Program-made: the position numbers and the translations under genes
Shown here: piece after piece, positions 5,566 through 13,394 of the stretch
Numbering within the stretch: the first letter of the stretch is position 1
Layout: every line of letters starts with the position of its first letter
Origin: J051 sp040289295
Lineage (GTDB): Bacteria > Armatimonadota > Fimbriimonadia > Fimbriimonadales > ATM1
Assembly (NCBI GenBank): GCA_040289295.1
Contig: PSLA01000035.1
Location: forward strand, 1-16,356
Length of the DNA stretch: 16,356 nt
Reading direction: 5' to 3'
The notes under the pieces: generated by a model
The model's input: only the letters and a program-made list of their open reading frames with translations
Told to the model about the DNA's origin: nothing
Databases searched by the model: none

Positions 5566-6960
5566 CTATGCCGTGCGGCGCTTGCGACTGGAGACGCCGA
5601 CGATGCGCTCCCGGTACTTCGCCACGGTGCGGCGGGCGAGCTTCACGCCCATCGCGTTCAACCGGTCTGCGATCTGTTGATCCGTGAGCGGGGACTCTGG
5701 ATTCTCACTTGCGAGGATCTCCTCGATCAGCTTCTGCACGCGAATCTTGTGCTGGAAGAACACTTCGAACGGCAGCGTCTCGCCCGTCGGGATCTGCACC
5801 GTCTTGTTTCCCGTTGCGCGGCTGACGGTCGCCAGGTGCAGGCCGCACGCCTGGGCGATCTCTTTGCGCATCAGCGGCTTCAGGTGGTGGTAGTCGCCGG
5901 TGTTGATGAAACTATATTGCGCTTTCAGTAGCGCCTCGGCTATCGCATACAGCGTGCGATGTCTCATCTTCACGCTTTGGATCAGAGTGAGTGCTCGGCT
6001 GACGAACTCGTTCACGTGCTGCTTCTCTTTTGGGTCGGCGCTGGCCTCCTTGCGCAGCTTGCGATGCCGCGCCGCGTACCAGCTGCTGAGGCGGAGGCAC
6101 CACGACTCCGCGCCCACGACCTCGATGGTGATGCCGTTCGGAGTGCGGCGGTACACTACGTCCGGGCGGATGGCAGGCAGCGACGGTGAGCTGTAGCGCG
6201 AGCTTGCGCCGAACACCTCGCCCGGATACGGCGACAGATTCGATAGTTCCTCAAGCGCCGCCGAGATGTCCTCGCGAGGCACCCTCAGCGATGTTGCAAT
6301 TCGGTCGAACCGCAGCGTGCGCAGGTTCCGCCAATGCCTCTCGACAATCGTTCGCGCCAACGCGCCCATGTCGTCCGTGCGCTCCCTCAGTTGGATGAGG
6401 AGGCACTCGCGTAGGTCGTACGCCCCGACGCCAGGCGGGTCGCACGTCTGGAGCAGGCGCACCACCTCCCGCACGTCCTCTAAGTAGGCGTTTGCCTCCA
6501 GAGCGATCTCCTCAGGAGGAACCTCCAGATATCCTTTCGGTCCAACGCACTCCACAACCGCGTGCGCAAGAGCCTCGAGCCTCGCGGGCACCAAGCCAAG
6601 CAGCTGCGCCAGCAGATGATCTTTCAGCTCGGCGGGTGCGGCAAGGAAATCGATCCAGGAAGCTCGTTCATCGGGGTTGCAAATAGAAACTCGAAACGCC
6701 TCCTCTTCGTCCATCTGGCGGTGGGGAGCTGCGCGTTCGAGTTGGCGGAGGACCTCCTCCTCGGTGAGTTCGTCGTCGAGAACAATGGCCTCGAGCGCGG
6801 GGTTGGCGGATGCCTCCTGGCGAATCATGTCGTCGAGCTCTGGTCGGGTTGCCTCCAGTACCCTTGCAGCCAGTACGAGTCGCGGGTCGGTCCCGAGTCG
6901 TTGCTTAAGGTCGGTCCGCTGCTCCTGGCCCGGCGAATTGCGCCGACGATCTCCTGCCAC
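5566..6960 (-). CDS. rpoN: RNA polymerase sigma-54 factor RpoN
   Basis: 464 residues from a GTG at 6960. The open frame runs much further upstream into deoB, but the added sequence does not look like RpoN, and no ATG lies between. Region I is recognisable (VLAARVLEATRPELDDMIRQ) but lacks the usual Gln-rich character. The core-binding region has NPDERASWIDFL and TCDPPGVGAYDLRECLLIQL, matching the family CDPPGVGARDLRECL-type motif. The DNA-binding part has the HTH LMRKEIAQACGLHLATVSRA. The RpoN box ARRTVAKYRE is present at 442-451, reading the -24 element. It directs transcription from -24/-12 promoters and needs an AAA+ enhancer-binding activator, none of which is in the window. It follows deoB by 52 bases and converges on the ARC gene. 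A GAAACT hexamer lies 7 nt before the GTG, a weak leaderless-type match. Confidence 0.92.
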   Translation of the reverse strand: MAGDRRRNSPGQEQRTDLKQRLGTDPRLVLAARVLEATRPELDDMIRQEASANPALEAIVLDDELTEEEVLRQLERAAPHRQMDEEEAFRVSICNPDERASWIDFLAAPAELKDHLLAQLLGLVPARLEALAHAVVECVGPKGYLEVPPEEIALEANAYLEDVREVVRLLQTCDPPGVGAYDLRECLLIQLRERTDDMGALARTIVERHWRNLRTLRFDRIATSLRVPREDISAALEELSNLSPYPGEVFGASSRYSSPSLPAIRPDVVYRRTPNGITIEVVGAESWCLRLSSWYAARHRKLRKEASADPKEKQHVNEFVSRALTLIQSVKMRHRTLYAIAEALLKAQYSFINTGDYHHLKPLMRKEIAQACGLHLATVSRATGNKTVQIPTGETLPFEVFFQHKIRVQKLIEEILASENPESPLTDQQIADRLNAMGVKLARRTVAKYRERIVGVSSRKRRTA

Positions 6961-7012
6961 GGTTGACAGTTTCCACGTCGCACGAGTGCGCGCCAAAGGC
7001 AAGAGTGCGAGG

Positions 7013-8185
7013 TCAGGACGTGAGTATGCCCGGGCCCTTGGCAAAGGGAAGGGACAGCCCCTGGGCGACGGTCGCGCCCACGCGCCAAAGGCCGTCCAGG
7101 TCTCCCAGGTTGCCGAGCGTTTCTCGCCCCGGGGCAATCGCGCCGAAGGGGACGTACTCCCGCGAGTGGTCAGTTGATGGTGTCGTGGGGTCGTTCCCGT
7201 GGTCAGCTGTGAGCAGCAGCAGGTCTCCCGGGCGGAGGCGACCGAGGAGTCGATAGAGCGTCGCATCGAAGCGCTCGAGCGCCTGGGCGAAGCCCTCCGG
7301 ATCGTTTCGGTGGCCGTAGCGCATGTCGAAGTCCTCGAAATTGGCGAAGATGAAGCGGCTTCCCTGGTTCAGGGCCTGCAGGAGCGCTGCCTCATGCTCT
7401 TCGTTTGACTGGGTTCGGGGGGAGGGCAGGAAGCCGCGGCCGGCGAACGCCTCGGAAACGATGCCGATGCCGTGAACTGGACCAATCTGTTCAGAAAGGG
7501 TGTCAATCAGGTTGGTTGGGGGCGCGAGCGGAAAGTCCCGCCGGCGGTCGGTGCGGGTAAACCCGGATTCCGCATTGCCCGTGAACGGCCGTGCAATGAC
7601 CCGGGCTACGTTGTGGGGAGCAACGAGAATCCGCCGGGCTGCCTCGCACCACTCATAGAGCGTCTCGACGGGCACGATGTCCTCATGGCATGCGATTTGG
7701 AACACGCTGTCGGCGCTTGTGTAGAGAATGGGGTATCCACTGCGTACGTGCGCGGAGCCCAGACGCTGGATGATCTCGGTACCGGACGCCGCCTCGTTGC
7801 CGAGAACAGGGCGACCGATGGCAGATTCGAACTGGGAGACGATCTGTGGGGGGAATCCGTTGGGGTAAGTCGGGAACGGGCGGTCCAGAACGATCCCCAT
7901 CATCTCCCAGTGCCCGGTGATGGAGTCCTTGCCCTTGCTGGTTGGCTTGAGTCGGCAGAAGGTTGCGGAGGGTGGCGGCAGGTTCCGCTCGCCGATCGGC
8001 ACGTTGGCTGCGGTGAGAAAGCCGGACTCGGCGAGCAGAGGAGTTTCAAATCCGCCAGCTGCGTTCCAGACGTTGCGCAGGGTGTCGCCGCGGTTCTCGT
8101 CTATGTCGCCGTATTCGTCGGCGTCCGGCGCCGGGCCGGCCCCGCAGCCGTCAAGGACGATCAGCACCACCCGATCGAAGAGCAT
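7013..8185 (-). CDS. deoB: Phosphopentomutase
   Basis: 390 residues, the usual DeoB length. It interconverts ribose-1-phosphate (or deoxyribose-1-phosphate) and the 5-phosphate, linking nucleoside phosphorolysis to the pentose phosphate pathway in the cytosol. Alkaline-phosphatase-superfamily metal and catalytic motifs are intact: LIVLDGCGAG (D12), GKDSITGHWEMMG (85-97, phospho-Thr T90), FEDFDMRYGHR (D287, H292), TADHGNDPTTPSTDHSREY (D328, H329, H340). The ATG at 8185 has no clear Shine-Dalgarno and lies inside the 3' end of the decayed Crp-family reading frame. It lies upstream of rpoN on the same strand. Confidence 0.95.
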   Translation of the reverse strand: MLFDRVVLIVLDGCGAGPAPDADEYGDIDENRGDTLRNVWNAAGGFETPLLAESGFLTAANVPIGERNLPPPSATFCRLKPTSKGKDSITGHWEMMGIVLDRPFPTYPNGFPPQIVSQFESAIGRPVLGNEAASGTEIIQRLGSAHVRSGYPILYTSADSVFQIACHEDIVPVETLYEWCEAARRILVAPHNVARVIARPFTGNAESGFTRTDRRRDFPLAPPTNLIDTLSEQIGPVHGIGIVSEAFAGRGFLPSPRTQSNEEHEAALLQALNQGSRFIFANFEDFDMRYGHRNDPEGFAQALERFDATLYRLLGRLRPGDLLLLTADHGNDPTTPSTDHSREYVPFGAIAPGRETLGNLGDLDGLWRVGATVAQGLSLPFAKGPGILTS

Positions 8186-8574
8186 TCTGGGGCTGGTGAT
8201 ACCGCATTCCTAAGTGTGCGTGGAGTGTAGCCGGGGCGGTCTATCGGCCGCAGGGCAGCGGTGACGGATCCGTCGAGCCCTGCCACAGCCATCTCGCCGA
8301 TAATCTCGCCTTGACCGAGCAGCGCCACGGTTATCTTTTTTTCCTCCCGCCCCGAGGATGCTCAGACGCACCTGACCCTCTTTGATCAGCCAGAAGGTGT
8401 CATCTCCAGAGCCTGAAATTTGGATAGGGTGACCCCTGAGGCACTTGAGCATGCGGGAGCGACCGGCAAGCTCCGCTTGCTCCCCCTCGGTCATCTCCGG
8501 GAAGAAGTTCAAGCGCCGGATGTAGTGCAGGGCGGAGCGCGCCGCCTCTCCACCGATTGTGCGCGATATGCTCT
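8161..8574 (-). pseudogene. Frameshifted, truncated Crp/Fnr-family regulator remnant
   Basis: The first frame encodes a cyclic-nucleotide-binding-type fold: IRRLNFFPEMTEGEQAELAG, then GDDTFWLIKEGQVRLSIL. At a run of seven T (8336-8342; A7 on the coding strand) the frame breaks. Removing one base restores the family continuation KITVALLGQGEIIGEMAVAG, the beta-roll phosphate-cassette region. The restored frame then ends at 8161 inside the start of deoB, with no dimerisation helix and no winged HTH. No good start codon exists after the M42 peptidase stop at 8587, so the right boundary is approximate. Most likely a decayed gene. The A6-to-A7 change alone could be a sequencing error, but the missing DNA-binding domain is independent of it. 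Confidence 0.65.
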
Positions 8575-8586
8575 GCGGCCGTAGGG

Positions 8587-9645
8587 CTACGAGTAGGAGT
8601 AGTCGCCCCGGTGCGCGTCCGCGATGTAGTGTGCAAGGAGCCGGACCGCCGCCTCGACGTCCTTTTGGTGCACCGTCTCGTTTACGGTGTGGATGTATCG
8701 ACACGGCACGGACAGGGTGAAGGACGGTATCCCGCCATGGAGCCGTTGCACGCCGCCCGCATCGGTTCCTCCCGCCGGCAACACCTCCATCTGATACGGA
8801 ATCTCGTGCTTCTCCGCGAGGGATCGGAAGTGCTCTACCATGGCGGGATGACAGATGAGCGAACTGTCCATCACCTTGAGGGCGGCGCCCTTGCCAAGCT
8901 GCGTAACGTAGTCGGGTTCCGAGATGCCTGGGATGTCGTTCGCGAGCGTCACGTCAATGGCGACGCAGATGTCGGGTTGGATACTCCAGCCGCTGGCGGT
9001 CGCGCCGCGCAGCCCGACCTCCTCCTGGACGGTTGCGACGGCGTACACCTCGACTTGGTGGTTCTTCACCGCCTTGAGCGCCTCGATCATCACGTAGACC
9101 GCGATGCGGTCGTCCATCGCCTTGCAGGTGAAAAGCTTGCCCATCCGTTGCAGCGTTCGGTTCATCGTCACCCAGTCGCCGATTTGGACAGCCTTGTCGG
9201 CCTCTTTCTTGGACATGCCGACGTCAACGAAAAAGTCCTCGACGACCGGCGCCTTCGACAGGTCCTCCGGTTTCAATAGGTGCTTTGGCTTTGTGCTTTG
9301 CATGAGTACGCCGGGGATGTCGCCCTTCGCTGTGTGGACGAACACGCGCTGGCTGGCCATTTGGCGGGCGTCCCAGCCGCCGACTGGGTTAAGACGGAGA
9401 AAGCCGTTCGAGTCAATGTGCTTGACGACGAATCCGATCTCGTCCATGTGCGCGGCGATCATCAGCTTTCTCGGTTCGCCCTTGGCCTTGGTTGTGGGGG
9501 GTTTGCGGCAGATCATGTTGCCCATCGTGTCCACGCGAATCTCGCAAAGCGGGCCGAGTTCGCAGCGCACGATTTCGCGGATCCGCTCTTCGCGGCTCGC
9601 GATGCCGTGCGCTTCCACCAGTTCTTGAAGCAGCATCTCGTTCAC
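8587..9645 (-). CDS. M42-family glutamyl/aminopeptidase (TET/FrvX-like)
   Basis: 352 residues from GTG 9645; an in-frame ATG lies 9 bases later. It is a dinuclear metallo-aminopeptidase that normally forms tetrahedral dodecamers in the cytosol and trims short peptides. Ligands are in order: H66 in IAAHMDEIGF, bridging D178 in KAMDDRIA, the catalytic/metal pair E208-E209 in VQEEVGLRGA, D231 in VAIDVT, and H319 in CRYIHT. Other family signatures present are GGWDARQ (89-95) and GGTDAG (292-297). Cellulase-type annotations sometimes given to this family are historical. It lies divergent from the HIT gene, with only 38 bases between start codons and a candidate CATACT -10 hexamer 7 nt before the GTG. 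Confidence 0.93.
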   Translation of the reverse strand: MNEMLLQELVEAHGIASREERIREIVRCELGPLCEIRVDTMGNMICRKPPTTKAKGEPRKLMIAAHMDEIGFVVKHIDSNGFLRLNPVGGWDARQMASQRVFVHTAKGDIPGVLMQSTKPKHLLKPEDLSKAPVVEDFFVDVGMSKKEADKAVQIGDWVTMNRTLQRMGKLFTCKAMDDRIAVYVMIEALKAVKNHQVEVYAVATVQEEVGLRGATASGWSIQPDICVAIDVTLANDIPGISEPDYVTQLGKGAALKVMDSSLICHPAMVEHFRSLAEKHEIPYQMEVLPAGGTDAGGVQRLHGGIPSFTLSVPCRYIHTVNETVHQKDVEAAVRLLAHYIADAHRGDYSYS

Positions 9646-9652
9646 GGCGCGC

Positions 9653-9658
9653 AGTATG
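9653..9658 (-). promoter_or_regulatory. Putative -10 hexamer for leaderless M42 peptidase transcript
   Basis: On the minus strand CATACT is followed by 7 nt and the GTG start at 9645. It deviates from TANNNT only at the first base. It lies back-to-back with the HIT-gene hexamer inside a 38-base divergent gap, which leaves no room for long leaders. Confidence 0.42.
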
Positions 9659-9670
9659 GCCGGAATCGCT

Positions 9671-9676
9671 TATACT
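9671..9676 (+). promoter_or_regulatory. Putative -10 hexamer for leaderless HIT-gene transcript
   Basis: TATACT ends exactly 7 nt before the ATG at 9684, so transcription would begin at or next to the start codon. No ribosome-binding sequence is present. No convincing -35 lies 16-18 bases upstream. Confidence 0.52.
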
Positions 9677-9683
9677 TGCCGCC

Positions 9684-10184
9684 ATGGGAGAGCGACTTTG
9701 GGCGCCCTGGCGGCTCGAATACATAAAGAAGGCCCGCAAAGGGAAGGGGGAGTGCATCTTTGTCGAACTCCCGAACCAATCGGACGACCGGAAGAACCTC
9801 ATCCTGTACCGAGGCGCGCATGCCTTTGTGATGCTGAACGCCTTCCCCTACACGAATGGGCACCTGATGGTGGCTCCTTACCTGCACACCGCCGCGCTCG
9901 GTGATTTGAGTGACGAGGAGCACCTGGAGGTCGCGCACCTTATCCGCGACTCGGTTCGCTGGTTGACTGCGGCGTACGAACCGGACGGCTTCAACATCGG
10001 CATGAACCTCGGCGTGGCCGCGGGCGCGGGCATTGCCGACCATTTGCATTGGCACGTCGTCCCGAGGTGGCAGGGTGACACGAACTTCATGCCCGTCGTC
10101 GGCGAGGTGCGCGTCTTGCCGGAGAGCCTTGAGGAAACGTATGATCGCCTACGTAGCATCATTGAGAAAGAGTTGGGTGCCTGA
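9684..10184 (+). CDS. HIT-family nucleotide hydrolase/phosphorylase (Ap4A phosphorylase-like)
   Basis: 166 residues from ATG 9684. The longer open frame to 9492 lies within the opposite-strand peptidase gene. The opening MGERLWAPWRLEYIKKARKG and the GECIFVEL segment resemble the HIT proteins typified by mycobacterial Rv2613c, an Ap4A phosphorylase. FVMLNAFPYTNGHLMVAPY (50-68) is the family core strand-loop. The catalytic histidine triad is HLHWHVV, with H120, H122 and H124; the middle/last His forms the nucleotidyl intermediate. It likely cleaves dinucleoside polyphosphates or related adenylylated nucleotides in the cytosol; exact substrate unknown. Its stop overlaps the start of the uracil-DNA glycosylase gene, so the two are probably co-translated. 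Confidence 0.92.
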   Translation: MGERLWAPWRLEYIKKARKGKGECIFVELPNQSDDRKNLILYRGAHAFVMLNAFPYTNGHLMVAPYLHTAALGDLSDEEHLEVAHLIRDSVRWLTAAYEPDGFNIGMNLGVAAGAGIADHLHWHVVPRWQGDTNFMPVVGEVRVLPESLEETYDRLRSIIEKELGA

Positions 10185-10779
10185 GGTCATCGATCGAATC
10201 GAGACGCTCCGCCGTGAGGCGGAGGCATGTACGCGTTGTCGGTTGGCGGAAGGTCGGAACAGTGTTGTGTTTGGGGTTGGGAATCCGGTGTCATCTCTGG
10301 TGCTTGTCGGGGAGGGGCCGGGGGAAGAGGAGGACAAACAGGGGGTGCCGTTCGTCGGTCGTGCCGGGAAACTGTTGGATCGTGCGCTGATGGACAACGG
10401 TCTGAACCGCGAGGACGTGTACATCTGCAACATTGTTAAGTGTAGGGCGTGCACTCGTAAAGACGGGCGCACAGCGAATCGCGCTCCCCTCCCAGATGAA
10501 ATCAAGTCGTGTTTGCCCTGGCTCAAGGCGCAACTGGACGCGATTCAGCCGAAGGTGATCCTGTGCGTCGGTGGGCCGAGTGCCAAAACGCTGATCCGGC
10601 CAGACTTCTCGATCACGAAGCAGCGGGGCATCTTCTTTGATTCACCATATGCCGAGGCGGCGATCGCGACCCTTCACCCGGCGTACATCCTGCGGCAGAT
10701 GGGCGCCAAGAGCGACGGCGGCTACTCGCTTCTCGTTCGCGACGTTGGGGCCGCGTGGGAGCGGGCGTGCAAACCGTGA
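10177..10779 (+). CDS. Family 4 (Fe-S) uracil-DNA glycosylase
   Basis: 200 residues from a GTG at 10177 that overlaps the preceding stop by 8 bases and is preceded by GAAAGAG. An upstream ATG at 10141 is possible but adds non-family sequence. It removes uracil from DNA to start base-excision repair. Motif A is GEGPGEEEDKQGVPFVGRAG (46-65), and motif B is LHPAY with H167. The iron-sulfur cysteines fit C18 and C21 (ACTRC), C89 (VKC) and C112 (SCLPW). The loop between the third and fourth cysteine reads RACTRKDGRTANRAPLPDEI. It is about 7 residues longer than the KCRPPxNRxPxPxEIxxC pattern and holds an extra Cys (C92). Confidence 0.9.
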   Translation: MPEVIDRIETLRREAEACTRCRLAEGRNSVVFGVGNPVSSLVLVGEGPGEEEDKQGVPFVGRAGKLLDRALMDNGLNREDVYICNIVKCRACTRKDGRTANRAPLPDEIKSCLPWLKAQLDAIQPKVILCVGGPSAKTLIRPDFSITKQRGIFFDSPYAEAAIATLHPAYILRQMGAKSDGGYSLLVRDVGAAWERACKP

Positions 10780-10854
10780 CGGACGCCGCAACACAATCCT
10801 GGTGCGGTGGAATCCTTTCCAGCCTCGCGTTCGTATGAATTGGGAGCGAGGCAC

Positions 10855-12141
10855 ATGCGAACCCCCATCCTTTTAGGGCTAACCTTAGTGGTAGCATCCC
10901 TCGCGGCGCAAGGAGACGACCTGCTGACTCTGGATGAGGCGCTTCGCCACGCCAGGGAGTCGAACGGTTCGGTTGCCGCCGCGTGGAGGCAATATGTATC
11001 GGCGCGATCCGCGGTCGCGCTGGCGAACGCGAACTTTTGGCCAATCATTCTTCCCACCTACCGCTACGTTGACCAGGAGCAGCGATTCGCCGGCGGCATC
11101 CAGACTACTGGCCGCCTGAGCTTCAACCAAGTGTCCCTATCCGCGCAATGGCTTGTGCTTGACGGCGGCCAGCGTCTTTACGCTCTCGAGCGTGCCAAGA
11201 AGACGGCTGAGGCAACGCTTGCCTCTACCCGGCAGACGGTACGACAGGTGTTGTTCTCGACTGTTACGCAGTTTTACGAACTTCTGCGGGCGCAGGAGCT
11301 GCTGCGGGTGGCGGACGCACAGGTTGCTCGGGCGGAGCAGACGCTCGACGCCACTCGGCGACGCGTAGAGCAGGGCACCGCGCCGCGGAAAGACATCCTG
11401 CAGGCGCAGGCAGACCTAGCGAACGCCCGTGTGAACCAGATCTCGGCGAGGAACGCAGTTACGACCGCGTCAGCACAATTGCGTGCTACGATCGGCTGGC
11501 CCGTGGACCGCCCGCTGCCGATGCTGGAGGACCCCGGTCCCCCTGCCAATCCGCTTCCGCCGACGGTTACGTTGGACGAGGCAGTGGAGCGCGGCCTTCA
11601 GATGCGTCCCGACATCATTCAAGGACGGCGGCAACGGGAGTCGCAGCGTTACTTGCTGCTAAGCGCCCAGCGGGAGGCTTCGTTCGACTGGACGCTGAGC
11701 GTTGACTTCACAAAGAACTTCGAGCCGAACGACACGCAAAACCGCTCGGTCACCTTTTTGATAAGTTACCCGCTTTTCGATGCTGGTCGAGCCCGCGAGG
11801 TGGTGCGTCAATCGCGTCTTCAGTATGAAGCGTCCGGACTGCAGCTGGATCAACTGGAGCGAGACGTGCGGAGCGAAATCGAGGCGGCGTACGCGACCTG
11901 GGAGTTGTCGTTCGAACGGTTCCAAGCCGCGCAGGTTGCCCTTGAGGCGGCGCGCGAGAACTTCCGCGCGGCCTCGGAGAGCCAGGCTGAGGGGGCGGCA
12001 GACGTCCTCGAGGTCAGCACCGCGCAGGTCGCGCTCGTCACGGCCGAGACGAACTTCGTCCAAGCAGTCTACGACTACTACATTGCGGTTGTGCGGATGC
12101 AATTAGCGACCGGCGAACGGATGCCTGGAGAGGAAGACTGA
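10855..12141 (+). CDS. TolC-family outer-membrane efflux protein
   Basis: 428 residues from ATG 10855, with GAGG 5 nt upstream; the frame extends to a GTG at 10807 that would disrupt the signal peptide. The N-terminus MRTPILLGLTLVVASLAAQG is a Sec signal. The mature protein has the internal repeat of the family: LTLDEALRHARESN near the N-terminus and VTLDEAVERGLQMRPDI near the middle. Each is followed by long Ala/Gln-rich amphipathic helices (for example TRRRVEQGTAPRKDILQAQA). Trimers form a beta-barrel and periplasmic channel for export. The stop is 1 base before the ATG of an ABC ATPase, so they are one transcriptional unit. No periplasmic adaptor or permease gene accompanies it here. Confidence 0.93.
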   Translation: MRTPILLGLTLVVASLAAQGDDLLTLDEALRHARESNGSVAAAWRQYVSARSAVALANANFWPIILPTYRYVDQEQRFAGGIQTTGRLSFNQVSLSAQWLVLDGGQRLYALERAKKTAEATLASTRQTVRQVLFSTVTQFYELLRAQELLRVADAQVARAEQTLDATRRRVEQGTAPRKDILQAQADLANARVNQISARNAVTTASAQLRATIGWPVDRPLPMLEDPGPPANPLPPTVTLDEAVERGLQMRPDIIQGRRQRESQRYLLLSAQREASFDWTLSVDFTKNFEPNDTQNRSVTFLISYPLFDAGRAREVVRQSRLQYEASGLQLDQLERDVRSEIEAAYATWELSFERFQAAQVALEAARENFRAASESQAEGAADVLEVSTAQVALVTAETNFVQAVYDYYIAVVRMQLATGERMPGEED

Positions 12142-12142
12142 G

Positions 12143-12907
12143 ATGCCGCAGCCAATTGTAGAAACGCGCGACCTCTCGAAGGACTACCGCATGGGCAAGG
12201 TAGTCGTGCACGCCTTGCGGGGTGTTACGGTGAAGGTGATGTCCGGTGAGTTCGTCGCCATCATGGGGCCGAGCGGCTCCGGCAAATCGACCTTCATGAA
12301 CCTCGTTGGCTGCCTGGACAGGCCGACGGGTGGCGAGGTGATCTTAGCCGGCAAGCCTGTCTCGGCCTTAAGCGACAACGACCTCGCCCGCGTGCGGAAT
12401 CGGATGATCGGCTTCGTTTTCCAGACGTTCAATCTCTTGCCCCGCACGACGGCGCTCAAGAACGTCGAGTTGCCGCTGCTGTATGCCGGTGTCACGAATC
12501 GGGCGAAGAGGGCGGAGGAGGCGCTGATCAAGGTCGGTCTTGGCAATCGGATTGAGCACAGACCGAACGAACTTTCCGGTGGCCAACAACAACGGGTCGC
12601 CATTGCTCGAGCCATCGTCACCGATCCTGCGTTGGTGCTCGCTGACGAGCCGACGGGCAATCTGGATTCTCGCTCGAGCGAGGAGACCCTTGCGCTCTTC
12701 CAAGAGTTGAATCGCGAGGGAAGAACGATCCTGCTCGTCACGCACGAAGAGGACGTTGCGCGGCACTGCCAACGCATCATCCGATTTCGCGACGGCAAGG
12801 TGGTTGTTGATGAGCCGATCGCCGAGCCGCTTGACGCGCGTGAAGTACTCAAGACGCTGCCGGATGCCGAAGCCGAAGAGGAACTCGAAGCAGCCAAGAA
12901 GTCCTAA
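12143..12907 (+). CDS. LolD/MacB-type ABC transporter ATPase
   Basis: 254 residues, start 1 base after the TolC-like stop, with GAGGAAG upstream. All ABC elements are present: Walker A GPSGSGKS (42-49), Q-loop Q94 in FVFQTFNLLP, signature LSGGQQQR (144-151), Walker B LVLADEP (164-170, E169) and switch H201. The FNLLPRTTALKNVELPLLYA pattern is typical of LolD/MacB-like ATPases that pair with FtsX/MacB-fold permeases for lipoprotein release or efflux. After residue 225 there is a 30-residue acidic tail ending in AEEELEAAKKS. No permease follows: the next gene is convergent and their stop codons overlap (CTAA, 12904-12907). The partner must be elsewhere or lost. Confidence 0.92.
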   Translation: MPQPIVETRDLSKDYRMGKVVVHALRGVTVKVMSGEFVAIMGPSGSGKSTFMNLVGCLDRPTGGEVILAGKPVSALSDNDLARVRNRMIGFVFQTFNLLPRTTALKNVELPLLYAGVTNRAKRAEEALIKVGLGNRIEHRPNELSGGQQQRVAIARAIVTDPALVLADEPTGNLDSRSSEETLALFQELNREGRTILLVTHEEDVARHCQRIIRFRDGKVVVDEPIAEPLDAREVLKTLPDAEAEEELEAAKKS

Positions 12908-13368
12908 CGACGGCTTTCGGCGCGCTCCGCGATTGCCGTCATCACCGACTCGACGTTCTGCTGCGCGAGGTGGTGAATCACCTTTGTAACGAGGGCGCCC
13001 AACAGCGGCACGCGATACTCATAGTCCAGCGAAGAGACGAATTCCGTCCCGTCCGCGTGAGGGCGGAATTCCCACCAGCCCTCCATTCGGTCGTAGTCAC
13101 CCTCGATTTGGCGAAACGATACGCGGTTCTGACCGAAGTCCCATCGCTCCTCTTGGATCCACTTGATGGTCAGCCTGAACTGCTTGATCGTGCCGACCCA
13201 TTGCGTCTTCAGCAAGGTGCCGTCTTCGCTCTTTTCCAGTATCTTCACCGACTCAACGTCAGGCATGAAGGATGGATACGACTCGACGTCGCGAGCGACG
13301 GCGACCACGTCGTTTAGCGACGCGCGAACGACCTGGGTTCTTTCGATTCTCGGCACCTTGCTCAACAA
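12904..13368 (-). CDS. SRPBCC-fold protein (COQ10/polyketide cyclase-like)
   Basis: Up to 154 residues. The start is uncertain: TTG 13368, TTG 13365 or GTG 13356. GGAGG at 13369-13373 abuts the first and is 12 nt from the last. The sequence has the START/SRPBCC plan: a first strand RTQVVRASLNDVVAVARDVE, then YPSFMPDVESVKILEKSEDG, the strand pair WVGTIKQFRLTIKWIQEERW, GWWEFRPHADGTEFVSSLDY, and a long C-terminal helix LGALVTKVIHHLAQQNVESV. The PSFMPD segment is typical of the Coq10/YfjG-like group, which binds hydrophobic ligands such as quinones. It has no catalytic signature I can point to. It is the third gene of the aldolase-lipoprotein-SRPBCC run, 26 bases after the lipoprotein stop. Confidence 0.82.
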   Translation of the reverse strand: MLSKVPRIERTQVVRASLNDVVAVARDVESYPSFMPDVESVKILEKSEDGTLLKTQWVGTIKQFRLTIKWIQEERWDFGQNRVSFRQIEGDYDRMEGWWEFRPHADGTEFVSSLDYEYRVPLLGALVTKVIHHLAQQNVESVMTAIAERAESRR

Positions 13369-13394
13369 CCTCCGCCCAAATCAAACCGTTTTTA

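Noticed and set aside
7472..8230. Plus-strand open frame of 252 codons opposite deoB
   Set aside because: deoB motifs are complete on the other strand; this is a shadow frame.
8336..8342. A7 run as a programmed -1 frameshift site
   Set aside because: A -1 slip leads at once to a TAA stop; only a +1 change restores homology, and the gene lacks its HTH anyway, so mutation is more likely.
8557..9279. Plus-strand open frame of 240 codons opposite the M42 peptidase
   Set aside because: The peptidase has all metal ligands on the minus strand; the plus frame has no recognisable features.
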